A stretch of 64,000 nt of DNA from Streptomyces sp. ALI-76-A (GCF_030287445.1 NZ_JASVWB010000002.1:434001-498000), one strand, 5' to 3'. Shown: positions 52,142 to 60,697, numbered from the stretch's first letter. A program made the numbers and translations. The notes: generated by a model from the sequence alone, not told the origin.

Positions 52142-52598
52142 GGGAGTGGCATCACTTTCTTGCGGGGGTACGTTGCCGGAATTCTGCTACCCCATTCTGA
52201 GGCGTTCAGCAGGACGACTCGATCGAAGGACGAGCAGAACACCGTGCGGACGCAGGGCTTCGGCGTAGTCGGCGGGCGTCCGTTTCGTGATCACTTGAGG
52301 CCGAGCAGGGCGAGCGGGCGTCCGCGTCCGGGCGTTGCGTCGGGGAGGTGCGGCGAAGAGCGTCGCTCCGCAGCCAGCCTTGTACGCCGGTTCGGGTATT
52401 TCGTGCGCATGTCCGTGCCAGCACGTCCAGCGGCGACAGGCCGACCATCTCTCCGATGCCGAGAAGCCTCAAGATCGGTGGCTCGATGCCGGATTTGCGC
52501 TGCGGTGTGCCCTGCTCGGCTCATTCCGACGCGCAGGCGGCTCGCAGGAGTGGTCGACTGGCCACACGGCGCTGTACCTCTTCGCAAGGGAGCTCAGC
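52142..52598. other. Gap with no confident gene
   Basis: A minus frame around 52380-52510 (RLLGIGEMVGLSPLDVLART) looks like old coding DNA but cannot be named and has no intact start. The left end holds the hemerythrin promoter and the right end the promoter of the ABM-like gene. Confidence 0.3.
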
Positions 52599-52895
52599 AT
52601 GGCGATCGTCGTGATTCTCGAGATGCCCGGAATGACCCAGGCGCAATACGAACAGAGCGCGGAAAGGGTGACCGGACGACCTGGCCCCGTCAAGAGCCCC
52701 GCGGACTGGCCGGTGGCAGGTCTCATCTCGCACACCGCCGCCCCCACCGACAACGGCTGGCTCGTCGTGGACGTCTGGGATTCCGAAGAGGCGTTCCAGC
52801 AGTTCGGCGAGACCATCATGCCGATCCTGCGAGAGCTCGGCTTCCCCGACGTGCGACCGCGGATGCACCAGGTGTTCAACGTGGTCACCCGCTAG
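52599..52895 (+). CDS. ABM-fold (antibiotic-biosynthesis-monooxygenase-like) small protein
   Basis: This 98-residue dimeric alpha+beta-barrel protein has MAIVVILEMPGMTQAQYEQS at the start and SHTAAPTDNGWLVVDVWDSE, AFQQFGETIMPILRELGFPD later, matching the ABM/DUF-type ferredoxin-like fold. Start ATG 52599 follows AAGGGAG. The fold alone does not specify a reaction. Its last bases, CGC TAG, lie on the CTAG that begins the foldback element at 52892, so the element inserted exactly at the end of the gene without removing its stop codon. Confidence 0.8.
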   Translation: MAIVVILEMPGMTQAQYEQSAERVTGRPGPVKSPADWPVAGLISHTAAPTDNGWLVVDVWDSEEAFQQFGETIMPILRELGFPDVRPRMHQVFNVVTR

Positions 52896-53060
52896 TGCCG
52901 CGGCAGGCAACGTTTGCCCGTCAAGGAGCGGCGTCCGGTGCGTGCTCTCGGCGTGCCGGCCGGAAGCCCTCGTACTGGATGTACTCGGGCTTTCGGCCGG
53001 TGCGGCGAGAGGGCGTGCCGGGCGTCGCGACGGGGCGAACGTTGCCTGCCACGGCACTAG
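52892..53060. mobile_element. 169-bp foldback element (MITE) with CTAG at both ends
   Basis: The left end ctagtgccgcggcaggcaac and the right end, read in reverse complement ctagtgccgtggcaggcaac, match at 26 of 28 bases over the outermost 28 bp. The interior also pairs with itself, from ctctcggcgtgccggccg at about 52938 to its near complement around 53008, so the whole element can fold into one long hairpin. Both ends carry CTAG, which fits a 4-bp target duplication of IS5-type elements or TA plus a conserved G. There is no transposase frame. It is a non-autonomous derivative. Confidence 0.85.
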
Positions 53061-53174
53061 CAAGCCGACGGCCGCCGTCGATGGCGACCGTTTCACCACC
53101 GCGTCGCAGAAAATCTGTCCGCGTTCGTCCGATCGGCGTACCGCACGCCGCAACAAGGAGACTGGAGACTGGTC

Positions 53175-53516
53175 ATGCCTGCAGGGTCGAACTCCAAGCG
53201 GGAGCGGCAGTACGAGCACATCAAGGACAGCGCCGAGGAACGCGGCATGTCCAAGGGCAGGGCCAAGGAAATGGCCGCGAGAACGGTGAACAAGCAGCGT
53301 GCCCAGTCCGGTGGAGCGCGGTCGTCCAGCAGCAGTGGCGCCACGAAGACCAAGTCACCCTCGCAGCGTGGCGGAGAGAAGTCCGGGAAGTCCCGCAGCG
53401 GGGGTTCGGGATCGGGTGCCACGCGGGAGCAGCTCTACCAGGAGGCGAGGAAGAAGGGCATCGAGGGCAGGTCCGCCATGAACAAGGACCAGCTCGCCAG
53501 GGCCCTCGGCCGCTGA
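53175..53516 (+). CDS. Basic protein with C-terminal Rho-N-like (SAP-like) motif
   Basis: This 113-residue basic protein has an N-terminal part (KRERQYEHIKDSAEERGMSK, GRAKEMAARTVNKQRAQ) that resembles the short conserved domain of plasmid-stabilisation-like proteins. A Ser/Lys/Gly-rich linker follows, and then a C-terminal Rho termination-factor N-like helix pair (ATREQLYQEARKKGIEGRSA and MNKDQLARALGR). It is likely nucleic-acid binding. ATG 53175 follows AAGGAG/GGAG repeats. Function is unknown, and similar proteins are widespread in Streptomyces. Confidence 0.8.
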   Translation: MPAGSNSKRERQYEHIKDSAEERGMSKGRAKEMAARTVNKQRAQSGGARSSSSSGATKTKSPSQRGGEKSGKSRSGGSGSGATREQLYQEARKKGIEGRSAMNKDQLARALGR

Positions 53517-53551
53517 GGCAGGCCGTAGGCCGACAGGCGCGGCCCTGCCGG

Positions 53552-53665
53552 TCATCGACCCGGCTCGCCGAGCATCATGCGCAGCATCGCCGGGACGACA
53601 CAGGCGGTGGTGATGCCCCGGTCGCGGATGAGGTCGATCGCGTCGCGGGCCGCGAAGCCGATATC
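53552..53665 (-). pseudogene. Scar of an AMP-dependent acyl-CoA synthetase
   Basis: About 37 codons (GFAARDAIDLIRDRGITTAC, VVPAMLRMML) resemble the segment before the adenylate-forming core in acyl-CoA ligases ('LIxxxxVTxxxxVPxMLxxML'), but they end at once at a TGA. No motif of the ATP site is left. Assignment is tentative. Confidence 0.4.
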
Positions 53666-53695
53666 GCCGCCGTCGCCGCCGTAGCCGCAGCGGCA

Positions 53696-54014
53696 TTGCG
53701 AGGACGGGCACGCGGGCCGTACGTACGAACTGACCGGGCCCGAGGCCGTCAGCCCGCGCCGGCAGACCGCGGCGATCTCCCGGGCGCCGGGTGAGGAAGT
53801 CCCTTTCGTGGAGCTGCCTCGCGAACAGACGCGCGCCCACATGGCGCACTTCATGCCCGAAGAGGTCATCGATGGCACCAATGGCACCCTGGACGTCCTG
53901 GGCGTCCCGCTGCCGGCCGAGCAGGCGATCAGCCCCGACGTGAAGGGCATCCTCCGCCGGCCGGCCAGGCCCTTCGACCAGTGGGTCGCGCGCCACCCGC
54001 CGGCCTTCCAGTAG
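53696..54014 (+). pseudogene. C-terminal remnant of an NmrA-like NAD(P)-binding protein
   Basis: The frame reads GRTYELTGPEAVSPRRQTAA followed by VPFVELPREQTRAHMAHFMP and DVKGILRRPARPFDQWVARH to the stop at 54012. This is the last third of atypical short-chain dehydrogenases of the NmrA/TMR group ('YxLTGPEALS...'). The N-terminal Rossmann half is missing, since the sequence abuts the acyl-CoA ligase scar on the other strand. A GTG at 53808 could make only a 68-residue fragment. Confidence 0.7.
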
Positions 54015-54483
54015 GCCCCCGCGCTCGGCACAGTCACCGATCGCACCGAATGGGGCGCGGCGCCGTGAATCCCCGCCGTCGGCGCCTTGGCCGACGCCCT
54101 CCCGCGAGGACCTCGCCGAAACGGGCTGGTGAGCACGGGCGGAAGGGTGAGCGGGAACGGCGAAGGCGCGGGGTGACCTTCGGCACATCGGAGGTCTTCC
54201 GCCGGGCCGGTGGTTTCATCCTGCACATTTCCCTCATGTTTCTCCTGGCGCACTGTTCCCGCAGGACGGGCACGTGTCACCCGATCTCTGACGCGACGTC
54301 ACATCGGCGTGCCAGCGCATGAGTAGGGCGGAACGCCTTCGTCCGAGGGAGCGGTGACGGATGCCGACAAGCACACTCATCGGCCGTCTCAGCCTCTAGT
54401 CTGCTGCCAGACCCCCACAGGGCCTTCCCCCGCGGCGGGGGCGGGACTCCCGCCCGTATCACCAAGAACAGGCGGCCGAGGGC
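54015..54483. other. Gap with no recognisable gene
   Basis: No credible frame. It lies between the NmrA scar and the kinase gene and should contain the kinase promoter. Confidence 0.4.
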
Positions 54484-56865
54484 ATGCAACCACTGCACCC
54501 AGAAGATCCCGAGCAGCTAGGGCCCTACCGTCCGGTCGCCCGTCTCGGAGCAGGCGGGATGGGTCGGGTTTTTCTGGCCACCTCGCCGGCCGGCCGCCCC
54601 GTGGCGGTCAAGGTCATCCGTCCCGAGATGGCCGAGGACCAGAACTTCCGGATCCGCTTCCGGCGTGAGGTGGCGGCCGCCGCGGCCGTCGGCGGCGTGT
54701 ACACGGCCTCCGTGGTGGACGCGGCCCCGGACGACGAGACTCCATGGCTCGCCACCGCCTACGTACCCGGCCCCACCCTGGCCGAGGCGGTCGCCGCACA
54801 CGGGCCGCTGCCGGTGGAGACGGTCCTCGCGCTGGGCGCGGGCATCGCCGAGGCGCTGATCGCGGTGCATGCCGAGGGGTTGGTGCACCGCGACCTCAAG
54901 CCGTCCAACGTGCTGCTCGCCGCGGACGGTCCGCGCGTCATCGACTTCGGCATCGTCCGGGCCCGGGACGGCTACCAGCTCACCGGCTCCGGCGGCCTGT
55001 TCGGCTCGCTCGACTACGTCTGTCCCGAACAGGCCACCGGCGATCCGGTGGGACCGGAGGGAGACGTCTTCTGTCTCGGCTCGGTGCTCGCGTTCGCGGC
55101 GTCGGGACACGCGCCGTTCAGCGGGGCCGCCGCGGCCACCCTGCTCTATCAGGTGGTCCACGGTTCGGCCGATCTGACCCTGGTGCCCGAGCCACTGGAC
55201 AAAATCATCAGCCTCTGTCACGCCAAGGACCCGGCCCTTCGTATCAGCCCCGACCGGCTCTCCGCCGCGTGCGCGCCCGGCGGTGCCGAACACGTGCTGA
55301 CGGAGGGCTGGCTGCCCGCGCGGGTGGCCGCCATGGTCGACGACCGCCAGGCGGCCGCGACGGATCTCGACCGCCTCGCGCGGACCCTGACGCCCGCACG
55401 GCCCGCGGCCGACGCAGCCGCCGGAACTCCCGCCGCGTCCTCCCGATACGGACCGGGCCGGACAGCGGTGGGGCCGTCGTCGCACGGGACCGACGGCGGG
55501 GACGGCGCCGCGGACCCGGACCGCGTCCGCCCGGCCGGGGACGCGGACGACCGCTCCACCGGTGGAAGCGGAGCCACCGGTGGAGCGCCGGCCACCGCGG
55601 AGCCGCCGGAGCGGAGACCCCCGGCGGCCGCTGCCGAACCGGCGCAGCCGGCCCAACCGGTGACGGAACGTTCCGCCGCACCCGCGCACCGCCGTGCCCC
55701 CGAACGCCCGCCTGTCGGCCGGCGCACCCTCCTTGCCGTGACCGCGGGCGCGGCCCTCGTCGGGGGCACCGCCCTCGTCGTCGGACGAAGGTCCGGCGGG
55801 CAGCGGGCGCCCCGGCCCGGCCCCGCCCCGGAACCGACCTGGGTCTACCGCGGCGGCCCGCTGCTCCAGACCCCGGCCGTCTTCAACGACGGCACGGCCC
55901 TGCTGAAGAGCCGCCCGGGCACCATGATCTGCCTCGACCTGAGGAACGGATCCCAGCCCGAATGGGTCTACCAGGGCATCAGCCTCTCCCCCAGTCCCGT
56001 CCTGCTGGCCAACGACGCCGCCGTCGCCCTCGGCACCGGTGCGACCCTCATCGGCGTCGACCTGGCCAGCGGCGCCGAGAAGTTCACCCTCAACTTCGGC
56101 CGGGACGTCCAGTTCGATCAACTCCTCGGTGGATACGACGGCCATGTCGTCTCTGTCCTCGGCGCCAGGCTGGAACGCCGGTCGGAGGAGCAGGGCGTCG
56201 CGACCTCCACCAGCGCGGTCTTCGGCGTCGACCTCAGGGCCCGCCGGGCCGTCGTCATACCGATCGACCCGCAGGACGTCGGCGTTCCCCTCAAGCCCGT
56301 CATCACGTCCAACGCCTTCGTCTACGCCGACGGGCTGCGCAATGTCACGGTCCGCAGCACCCGCGAGGGCGGTGGCCTGCGTTGGCGGTACCCGGTGGGC
56401 TACGACCTGCGGCCAGGTCTCGCGGTGCTCGGCGGAACCGTCTTCGCCATCGGCTCGGAGTTCATCGCCCTGGACCTCGCCACCGGAAAGCTCCGCTGGA
56501 AGGCGAAGGCGGAACGCGGCATGTTCGCCTCCCTCGGGACGGGCGGCAACACGGTCTACGCCACGGGCACCGATCCCTACGGCGTCCATGCCTTCGACGC
56601 GGCGACCGGCGACCGGCGCTGGTTCTGCGAGACCCCCCGCCTCAACGTCGACCACCCGATCGCGGTGGGAGCGGACGCCGTGCACGTGCCGGCCTTCGAG
56701 AACAGGAACGGCTTCTACGCGATCGACGCCGCCTCCGGCCGTCTGCTGTGGAACTTCACCGACGGCCGCGAGACCGGCGTCAACGACTGGCAGCTCTCCT
56801 GCGACGGTGCCGGACACCTCGTGGCCCAGCACTTCGACCGGGTCTACGGACTGCCCGTCACCTGA
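54484..56865 (+). CDS. Membrane Ser/Thr protein kinase with extracytoplasmic PQQ propeller
   Basis: This 793-residue Hanks-type kinase has GAGGMGRVF (P-loop, residues 22-30), catalytic lysine K43 in VAVKVI, HRDLKPSN near 136-143 and DFGIVRARDG near 155. The activation segment is TGSGGLFGSLDYVCPEQATG, with the threonine and serine available for autophosphorylation. A Pro/Ala-rich linker (about 310-410) leads to a membrane helix near 415-438. The C-terminal 330 residues form a PQQ-like beta-propeller sensor (VYQGISLSPSPVLLANDAAV, LIGVDLASGAEKFTLNFGRD). ATG 54484 fits the usual N-terminus. The propeller probably senses an external ligand. It overlaps by 8 bp the convergent Imm5-like gene. Confidence 0.92.
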   Translation: MQPLHPEDPEQLGPYRPVARLGAGGMGRVFLATSPAGRPVAVKVIRPEMAEDQNFRIRFRREVAAAAAVGGVYTASVVDAAPDDETPWLATAYVPGPTLAEAVAAHGPLPVETVLALGAGIAEALIAVHAEGLVHRDLKPSNVLLAADGPRVIDFGIVRARDGYQLTGSGGLFGSLDYVCPEQATGDPVGPEGDVFCLGSVLAFAASGHAPFSGAAAATLLYQVVHGSADLTLVPEPLDKIISLCHAKDPALRISPDRLSAACAPGGAEHVLTEGWLPARVAAMVDDRQAAATDLDRLARTLTPARPAADAAAGTPAASSRYGPGRTAVGPSSHGTDGGDGAADPDRVRPAGDADDRSTGGSGATGGAPATAEPPERRPPAAAAEPAQPAQPVTERSAAPAHRRAPERPPVGRRTLLAVTAGAALVGGTALVVGRRSGGQRAPRPGPAPEPTWVYRGGPLLQTPAVFNDGTALLKSRPGTMICLDLRNGSQPEWVYQGISLSPSPVLLANDAAVALGTGATLIGVDLASGAEKFTLNFGRDVQFDQLLGGYDGHVVSVLGARLERRSEEQGVATSTSAVFGVDLRARRAVVIPIDPQDVGVPLKPVITSNAFVYADGLRNVTVRSTREGGGLRWRYPVGYDLRPGLAVLGGTVFAIGSEFIALDLATGKLRWKAKAERGMFASLGTGGNTVYATGTDPYGVHAFDAATGDRRWFCETPRLNVDHPIAVGADAVHVPAFENRNGFYAIDAASGRLLWNFTDGRETGVNDWQLSCDGAGHLVAQHFDRVYGLPVT

Positions 56866-57403
56866 GGTCGAGTGAACGAAGGTCAGCGTCCAGCATGCGG
56901 ATCAGCTCACCGACCCGGCCCCCGCCGCTCGGCGCCGCCGGGAAGCGCTTGAGCACGTCAACGACGCCCGGCGTCGCACGATGCACCGTCTGCTCAAGGT
57001 GCCCGGCACCGACGCTCCGATCGTCGTCGGCGACGAGTTCGGCTGCTCTGGCCGCGTAGGCACCGGCTCCGAGAATGTGCTTGACCTGGGTGGCCTTGGC
57101 CAATGGATGCAGGTAGGCGGCGCCCGCGGCGGACATCGCCGCCCACGCTGCCTCGCGCGCAGCCCCGGTGTCCGCGCTCTTGGCCGCCTTGAGAGCCGCC
57201 GACGCTGTCTCGCGCAGGGACTTCCCTCGTTCGCCGCCCCGAGCGAACTCCCACGCGGCACTGACAGCGTCTCGGGGCCGCGAGTCACCCGGCTGATCGG
57301 CCTCGAATATCTTGAGCACGACCTCTGCACATGCGGCGGCGAACGCGGCGACCTCACGAAGGTCCTGCTTGCTCAGAACGATCTCGGTCACTTCTTTCGT
57401 CAT
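56858..57403 (-). CDS. Imm5-like putative immunity protein
   Basis: This 181-residue all-alpha protein has alanine-rich helices such as VLKIFEADQPGDSRPRDAVS, AAWEFARGGERGKSLRETAS and AAMSAAGAAYLHPLAKATQV. These match the 'putative immunity protein' Imm5 family found with bacterial polymorphic toxins. ATG 57403 has GGAAG eight bases before; ATG 57418 five codons upstream is also possible. No toxin gene is beside it, so it would be an orphan immunity protein. Its 3' end overlaps the convergent kinase gene by 8 bp. Confidence 0.6.
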   Translation of the reverse strand: MTKEVTEIVLSKQDLREVAAFAAACAEVVLKIFEADQPGDSRPRDAVSAAWEFARGGERGKSLRETASAALKAAKSADTGAAREAAWAAMSAAGAAYLHPLAKATQVKHILGAGAYAARAAELVADDDRSVGAGHLEQTVHRATPGVVDVLKRFPAAPSGGGRVGELIRMLDADLRSLDLR

Positions 57404-57533
57404 CGTCTCATCTTCCATGAGCGCGCTGACTCGCGTGTCGGACGTGGCCACCGCACCCCCGGAGGCTTCGGTTCATCCGGGAGTCCCGCGGTGGCCACCA
57501 GTGACGCCGAAGGGAAGCTCAGAGGCAGTCCGG

Positions 57534-57591
57534 TCGGTCACATCCCGATCGGGTTGAGGTAGTCGGTCACATCCCGATCGGGTTGAGGTAG
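57534..57591. repeat. 29-bp perfect tandem duplication at the 3' end of the DUF4232 gene
   Basis: Two identical 29-bp copies, 57534-57562 and 57563-57591, begin tcggtcacatcccgatcggg. In the gene the second copy encodes the final residues LNPIGM and the stop; the first lies just beyond the stop. It is a recent duplication with no effect on the protein. Confidence 0.9.
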
Positions 57592-58109
57592 GTGACCGGG
57601 CGGGTGGCGCCGTCCTGCTTGAGGATCTGGCCGCCGAACGGCCACTTCAGGCTGAAGGGTTGCGTCTCGTTCGGCGGGGTGACCAGGAGCTTCGCCGGGA
57701 CGAACTTCTCCTTCTTCGGCGTGGACGCGGCCACCGGGAGCAGGTTGATGCTGAAGTCGACCGTGTCCCCCGGCTCCAGGATCATCTTGACGGGCTTCTT
57801 GGAGGAACGCGCCAGCGACCAGGTGCCGTCGGTCTCCTGAGCACCGATCATGTCGACACCGGCGAAGCCGGACAGGGTGCAGGTCCGCTTGCTCTGGTTC
57901 GTGAACCAGACGAACGCCTGCGTCTGCTTCTCGGTCTGCTCCATCTCCGGCCTCGCGTCATCCCCCATGGCGAAGCCGGCCCGCAGGTCGGCGGTGTGAC
58001 AGCGGGTCGGCTCGGCCTTGGCGGAGGCGGCCGCGGCCGGCATGGCGGCAGCGGCGGTGCCGGCGACGACGACGGCCGCAAGGGCCACGGCGGTCAGCTT
58101 GCTCTTCAT
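57567..58109 (-). CDS. Secreted DUF4232-type protein
   Basis: This 180-residue exported protein has a signal peptide (MKSKLTAVALAAVVVAGTAA, cleavage near ASA at about residue 30) and a beta-sandwich typical of DUF4232: TRCHTADLRAGFAMGDDARP at the start, ALWFTNQS-like AFVWFTNQSKRTCTLSGFAG with the paired cysteine, and LVTPPNETQPFSLKWPFGGQ near the end. Streptomyces have many such surface proteins of unknown role. ATG 58109 is preceded by GAGGGGAACC. The tandem duplication at its 3' end is noted separately. Confidence 0.85.
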   Translation of the reverse strand: MKSKLTAVALAAVVVAGTAAAAMPAAAASAKAEPTRCHTADLRAGFAMGDDARPEMEQTEKQTQAFVWFTNQSKRTCTLSGFAGVDMIGAQETDGTWSLARSSKKPVKMILEPGDTVDFSINLLPVAASTPKKEKFVPAKLLVTPPNETQPFSLKWPFGGQILKQDGATRPVTYLNPIGM

Positions 58110-58433
58110 GAAGTTTCGGGTTCCCCTCGAATACGAACCGGTGCGCGAGGTCAGCGCGCGCCTACGCACCTGACAACGGGCAACGCGGGAGTACGGTTCG
58201 GTGCGCAGGAGAACCTTTTTTCCGACAGCCGGCTTCCCCGATGCGGCCGCGTACGAGAACACTCTGTGGTGCGGGCCCGGACGCGGGCTCTCAGGACGGA
58301 CGACGCTCCGAATGCCATCCGGGTGCATGGCTGCGTGTCGCCGTAGTCGGCTACCGCGCAACCCTCCGGAGCCAGGACTGCCTCTTCGCCGAGCTGGCCG
58401 CCGAATGCCGAGCCGGTGCCCATGACCGCCCCC
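58110..58433. other. Gap with no recognisable gene
   Basis: No credible frame on either strand. The left end contains the DUF4232 promoter. Confidence 0.4.
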
Positions 58434-58890
58434 TCAACGTGCCGCCGAATCCGTTTCCTCCGTGGGGAATTCCTCCACACCGATGACGCGCAGCAGTTCC
58501 AGCCGCTGACGGGTCTCGGCGTCCGCCGGGGCGAGCACCAGCAGTTGCTGGCCCTGGTCGGGAGTGACCAGGGTCTCGCAGTCCATCAGCAGGCAGCCGA
58601 CCCGCGGATGCAGCAGGGTCTTGCGGTCGGCACGCCGGACCGCCACCTCGTGCTCGGCCCAGATCCGCCGGAAGTCGGCGCTCGCGGACTGCAACCGGTC
58701 GACGAGTCCGGCGACCACGGAGTCACCGGTCCGGCGGCCGGCGGCCGCACGCAGGTCGGCCACGAGCTGGCGAGCGTGGCGTTCCTGTTCCTCGGGCGGG
58801 GTGACGGCGCGGGCCTCGGCGTCGGTGAACCAGCGATACACGGCGTAGGTGAACCAGCGATACACGGCGTAGCGGCGGTCGCCGGACCGT
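58434..58890 (-). pseudogene. C-terminal fragment of an XRE/MmyB-type regulator
   Basis: About 150 codons match the MmyB-like ligand domain: RQLVADLRAAAGRRTGDSVV, LLHPRVGCLLMDCETLVTPD and GQQLLVLAPADAETRQRLEL. The N-terminal helix-turn-helix is missing, and at the 5' side the eight residues YAVYRWFT are duplicated by a 24-bp tandem repeat. It is a broken regulator, related to the intact one at 30626-31465. Confidence 0.7.
58824..58871. repeat. 24-bp perfect tandem duplication inside the broken XRE gene
   Basis: Two copies of a 24-bp word beginning ggtgaaccagcgatacacgg at 58824-58847 and 58848-58871 duplicate codons for YAVYRWFT in frame. Confidence 0.9.
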
Positions 58891-59122
58891 GCCGCCGATG
58901 CCCGGCCATGACGGTCCGCGCGCTCGGACTGCGACGCCATGGCGGACGTCTCCAACGGACCGTTCGACGGTCGGGTCCTGGTGAGCCTGCCCTCGGGGTC
59001 GGGTCCTGGTGGACCTGCCCTCGGCGAGCGCCCTCGCGCTCCAGAGCGCTCGCCGAGGAGGTGGCCCGCCACAGCGGCCGCCTCGACGTCCAGGGCTACC
59101 ACCACCCGACGACTAATAAAAT

Positions 59123-59152
59123 TTGACTACCCTGGGACAGGGGCTGTACCGT
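59123..59152 (+). promoter_or_regulatory. Probable vegetative promoter of the VOC gene
   Basis: A -35 TTGACT (59123-59128) and a -10 TACCGT (59147-59152) with 18-bp spacing follow an unusually AT-rich stretch, gactaataaaat. The arrangement matches the HrdB-type TTGACN / TANNNT consensus. It lies about 90 bp before the VOC start codon. Confidence 0.6.
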
Positions 59153-59242
59153 CGAGCCCCGAAGCTCGGCGCCGTTCGTCGGGGCTGGTGTCCGAGAGCG
59201 CGGGGACGCCAGGACGCCCGAACGCCATGTGACGGGGGACTG

Positions 59243-60022
59243 TTGACCGAGACGACGACACGGCCGAATGAGACGGTGGTGCCGGTTCTGCCGTGTGTGG
59301 ACGTGGAGGAGACGCTGGCGTTCTACCAGGCGCTCGACTTCACGGTCACCTACAGGCAGGCACGCCCCTACCTCTATCTCGCCCTGGAGTGGAGCGGTTT
59401 CGCGGTGCACTTCCGCAAGCCGCCGAGGGGCCACGACCCGGCCGGGGAGGACGGCGGCATCTGCCTGGTCATGGTGGACGAGGTCGCCCCCTACCACGCC
59501 GACTTCACCCGGGCCATGCGTGCCGCCTACGGCAAGGTGCCGGCCAAGGGACAACCGCGCATCACACGCTTCCGTCCGGGTCAGAGGCGCTTCACTCTCG
59601 TCGACCCGTCCGGCAACTCGCTCATCTTCATCCGGCGGGACGAGCCGGCCGAACTCGAATACGGTGGGTCCCGAGAGTTGCAGGGCCTGGCCCGGGCGCT
59701 CGACAACGCCCGCGTCTTCCGTGAGTTCAAGAACGACGACCGGGCCGCCTTCCGGGCGATCTCCTCCGCGCTGCGCAGGCACGGCGACACCGCCTCGGCG
59801 CTGGACCGGGCGCTGGCCATGGCCACGCTCATCGAACTGGCCACCGCCTTGGAGGAGCCCGCCCACATCGACACTTGGGTACGCGAACTGCGACAGGTCC
59901 ACCTCACCGACGCCGAACGCGAGCGCGTGGCCGACGAGTTGCACCATGCCGAGGACCTCACGCGCTGGCTGGCCGGAAGCAATCCCGACGCGGGGACGGG
60001 GAACGACGGCTCGTCCGGGTGA
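59243..60022 (+). CDS. VOC-family protein with C-terminal helical extension
   Basis: The 259-residue protein starts at TTG 59243 behind GGGGGA. The first 130 residues are a VOC module (VVPVLPCVDVEETLAFYQAL and FRPGQRRFTLVDPSGNSLIF). The rest (ELQGLARALDNARVFREFKN, to LADELHHAEDLTRWLAG-like helices) is an alpha-helical extension, possibly TPR-like, found in some actinobacterial VOC proteins. It is not clear whether a metal is bound. It is probably transcribed from the promoter at 59123-59152. Function unknown. Confidence 0.75.
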   Translation: MTETTTRPNETVVPVLPCVDVEETLAFYQALDFTVTYRQARPYLYLALEWSGFAVHFRKPPRGHDPAGEDGGICLVMVDEVAPYHADFTRAMRAAYGKVPAKGQPRITRFRPGQRRFTLVDPSGNSLIFIRRDEPAELEYGGSRELQGLARALDNARVFREFKNDDRAAFRAISSALRRHGDTASALDRALAMATLIELATALEEPAHIDTWVRELRQVHLTDAERERVADELHHAEDLTRWLAGSNPDAGTGNDGSSG

Positions 60023-60301
60023 TCCGCCTGGCGGCCACCACCTTCGGCCGGTCGGGGCGAAGTACGGTTCGAACGTGGGTGCTTGGACAGCCAGGCGACA
60101 CGACAAGCCCTCAGGCATGAAGATGGCGATCCACAGCTCGCGTCGCAGCAGCGCAACACCTCGGCCCACTCCGGGAAGTCGCTGCTGCGAAGGCAGCCGC
60201 AGCCGTCACGCCGCCCGGCGAATTGCTGATTTCCTCATGCCCACCTGTGGCAAGCACTAGGGTGGCGCGCATCACATCGCAGTAGGTGGCGGGGGAGCTC
60301 A

Positions 60302-60679
60302 ATGCCCGAATTGCTGAGGGTACCGCTGGAAAGCGGCGGTTCCGTGCTGGTGGAGGTCGACAACGGACCACAGGCGGTGGTCAGAGTCGCCAGGCCCGGC
60401 GGGATGGTGACGGAAGCGTCCGAGACGCTGGAGCGCGGTCTGGAAAGTGTGCGCGAGGCCGCGCATGCCGTGCTCGGCAAGGTGGCCGACCTGCCGCGCC
60501 AACCGGACAAGATCACTCTGGAGCTCGGGTTGAAGCTGTCGGCGGAAGCCGGCGTCTTCCTCGCCAAGACCGCCGGCGAGGGGTCGCTCACCCTCACCCT
60601 GGAGTGGGACAAGCAGCGACCGGAATCCGTGCCGATCACTCAGGCCGTCGCCGCCCGCGATGGTGCCGTGGCGGGATAA
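60302..60679 (+). CDS. Trypsin-co-occurring domain 1 protein (CU044_2847 family)
   Basis: This 125-residue protein starts at ATG 60302 with GGGGGAG five bases before. The N-terminal half has the pattern MPELLRVPLESGGSVLVEVD, and the second half LPRQPDKITLELGLKLSAEA, GVFLAKTAGEGSLTLTLEWD, which is the trypsin-co-occurring domain 1 fold described near trypsin-STAND conflict genes. It is small, soluble and cytoplasmic. Its stop is 18 bp before the protease-STAND gene, so the two form one operon. The domain is thought to be a partner or substrate of the protease (family knowledge plus inference). Confidence 0.85.
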   Translation: MPELLRVPLESGGSVLVEVDNGPQAVVRVARPGGMVTEASETLERGLESVREAAHAVLGKVADLPRQPDKITLELGLKLSAEAGVFLAKTAGEGSLTLTLEWDKQRPESVPITQAVAARDGAVAG

Positions 60680-60697
60680 GGGGACGGGGACGCCTCG

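Noticed and set aside
51002..53794. A 930-residue plus-strand frame
   Set aside because: It runs through the hemerythrin gene antisense, the MITE and two real plus genes in another frame. No domain or ribosome site.
54517..56832. A 771-residue minus-strand frame opposite the kinase
   Set aside because: It is a GC-bias shadow of the kinase gene, whose motifs are complete.
58824..58871. YAVYRWFT repeat as a functional protein repeat
   Set aside because: It is a single exact 24-bp DNA duplication in a truncated gene, so a slippage event and not a structural repeat.
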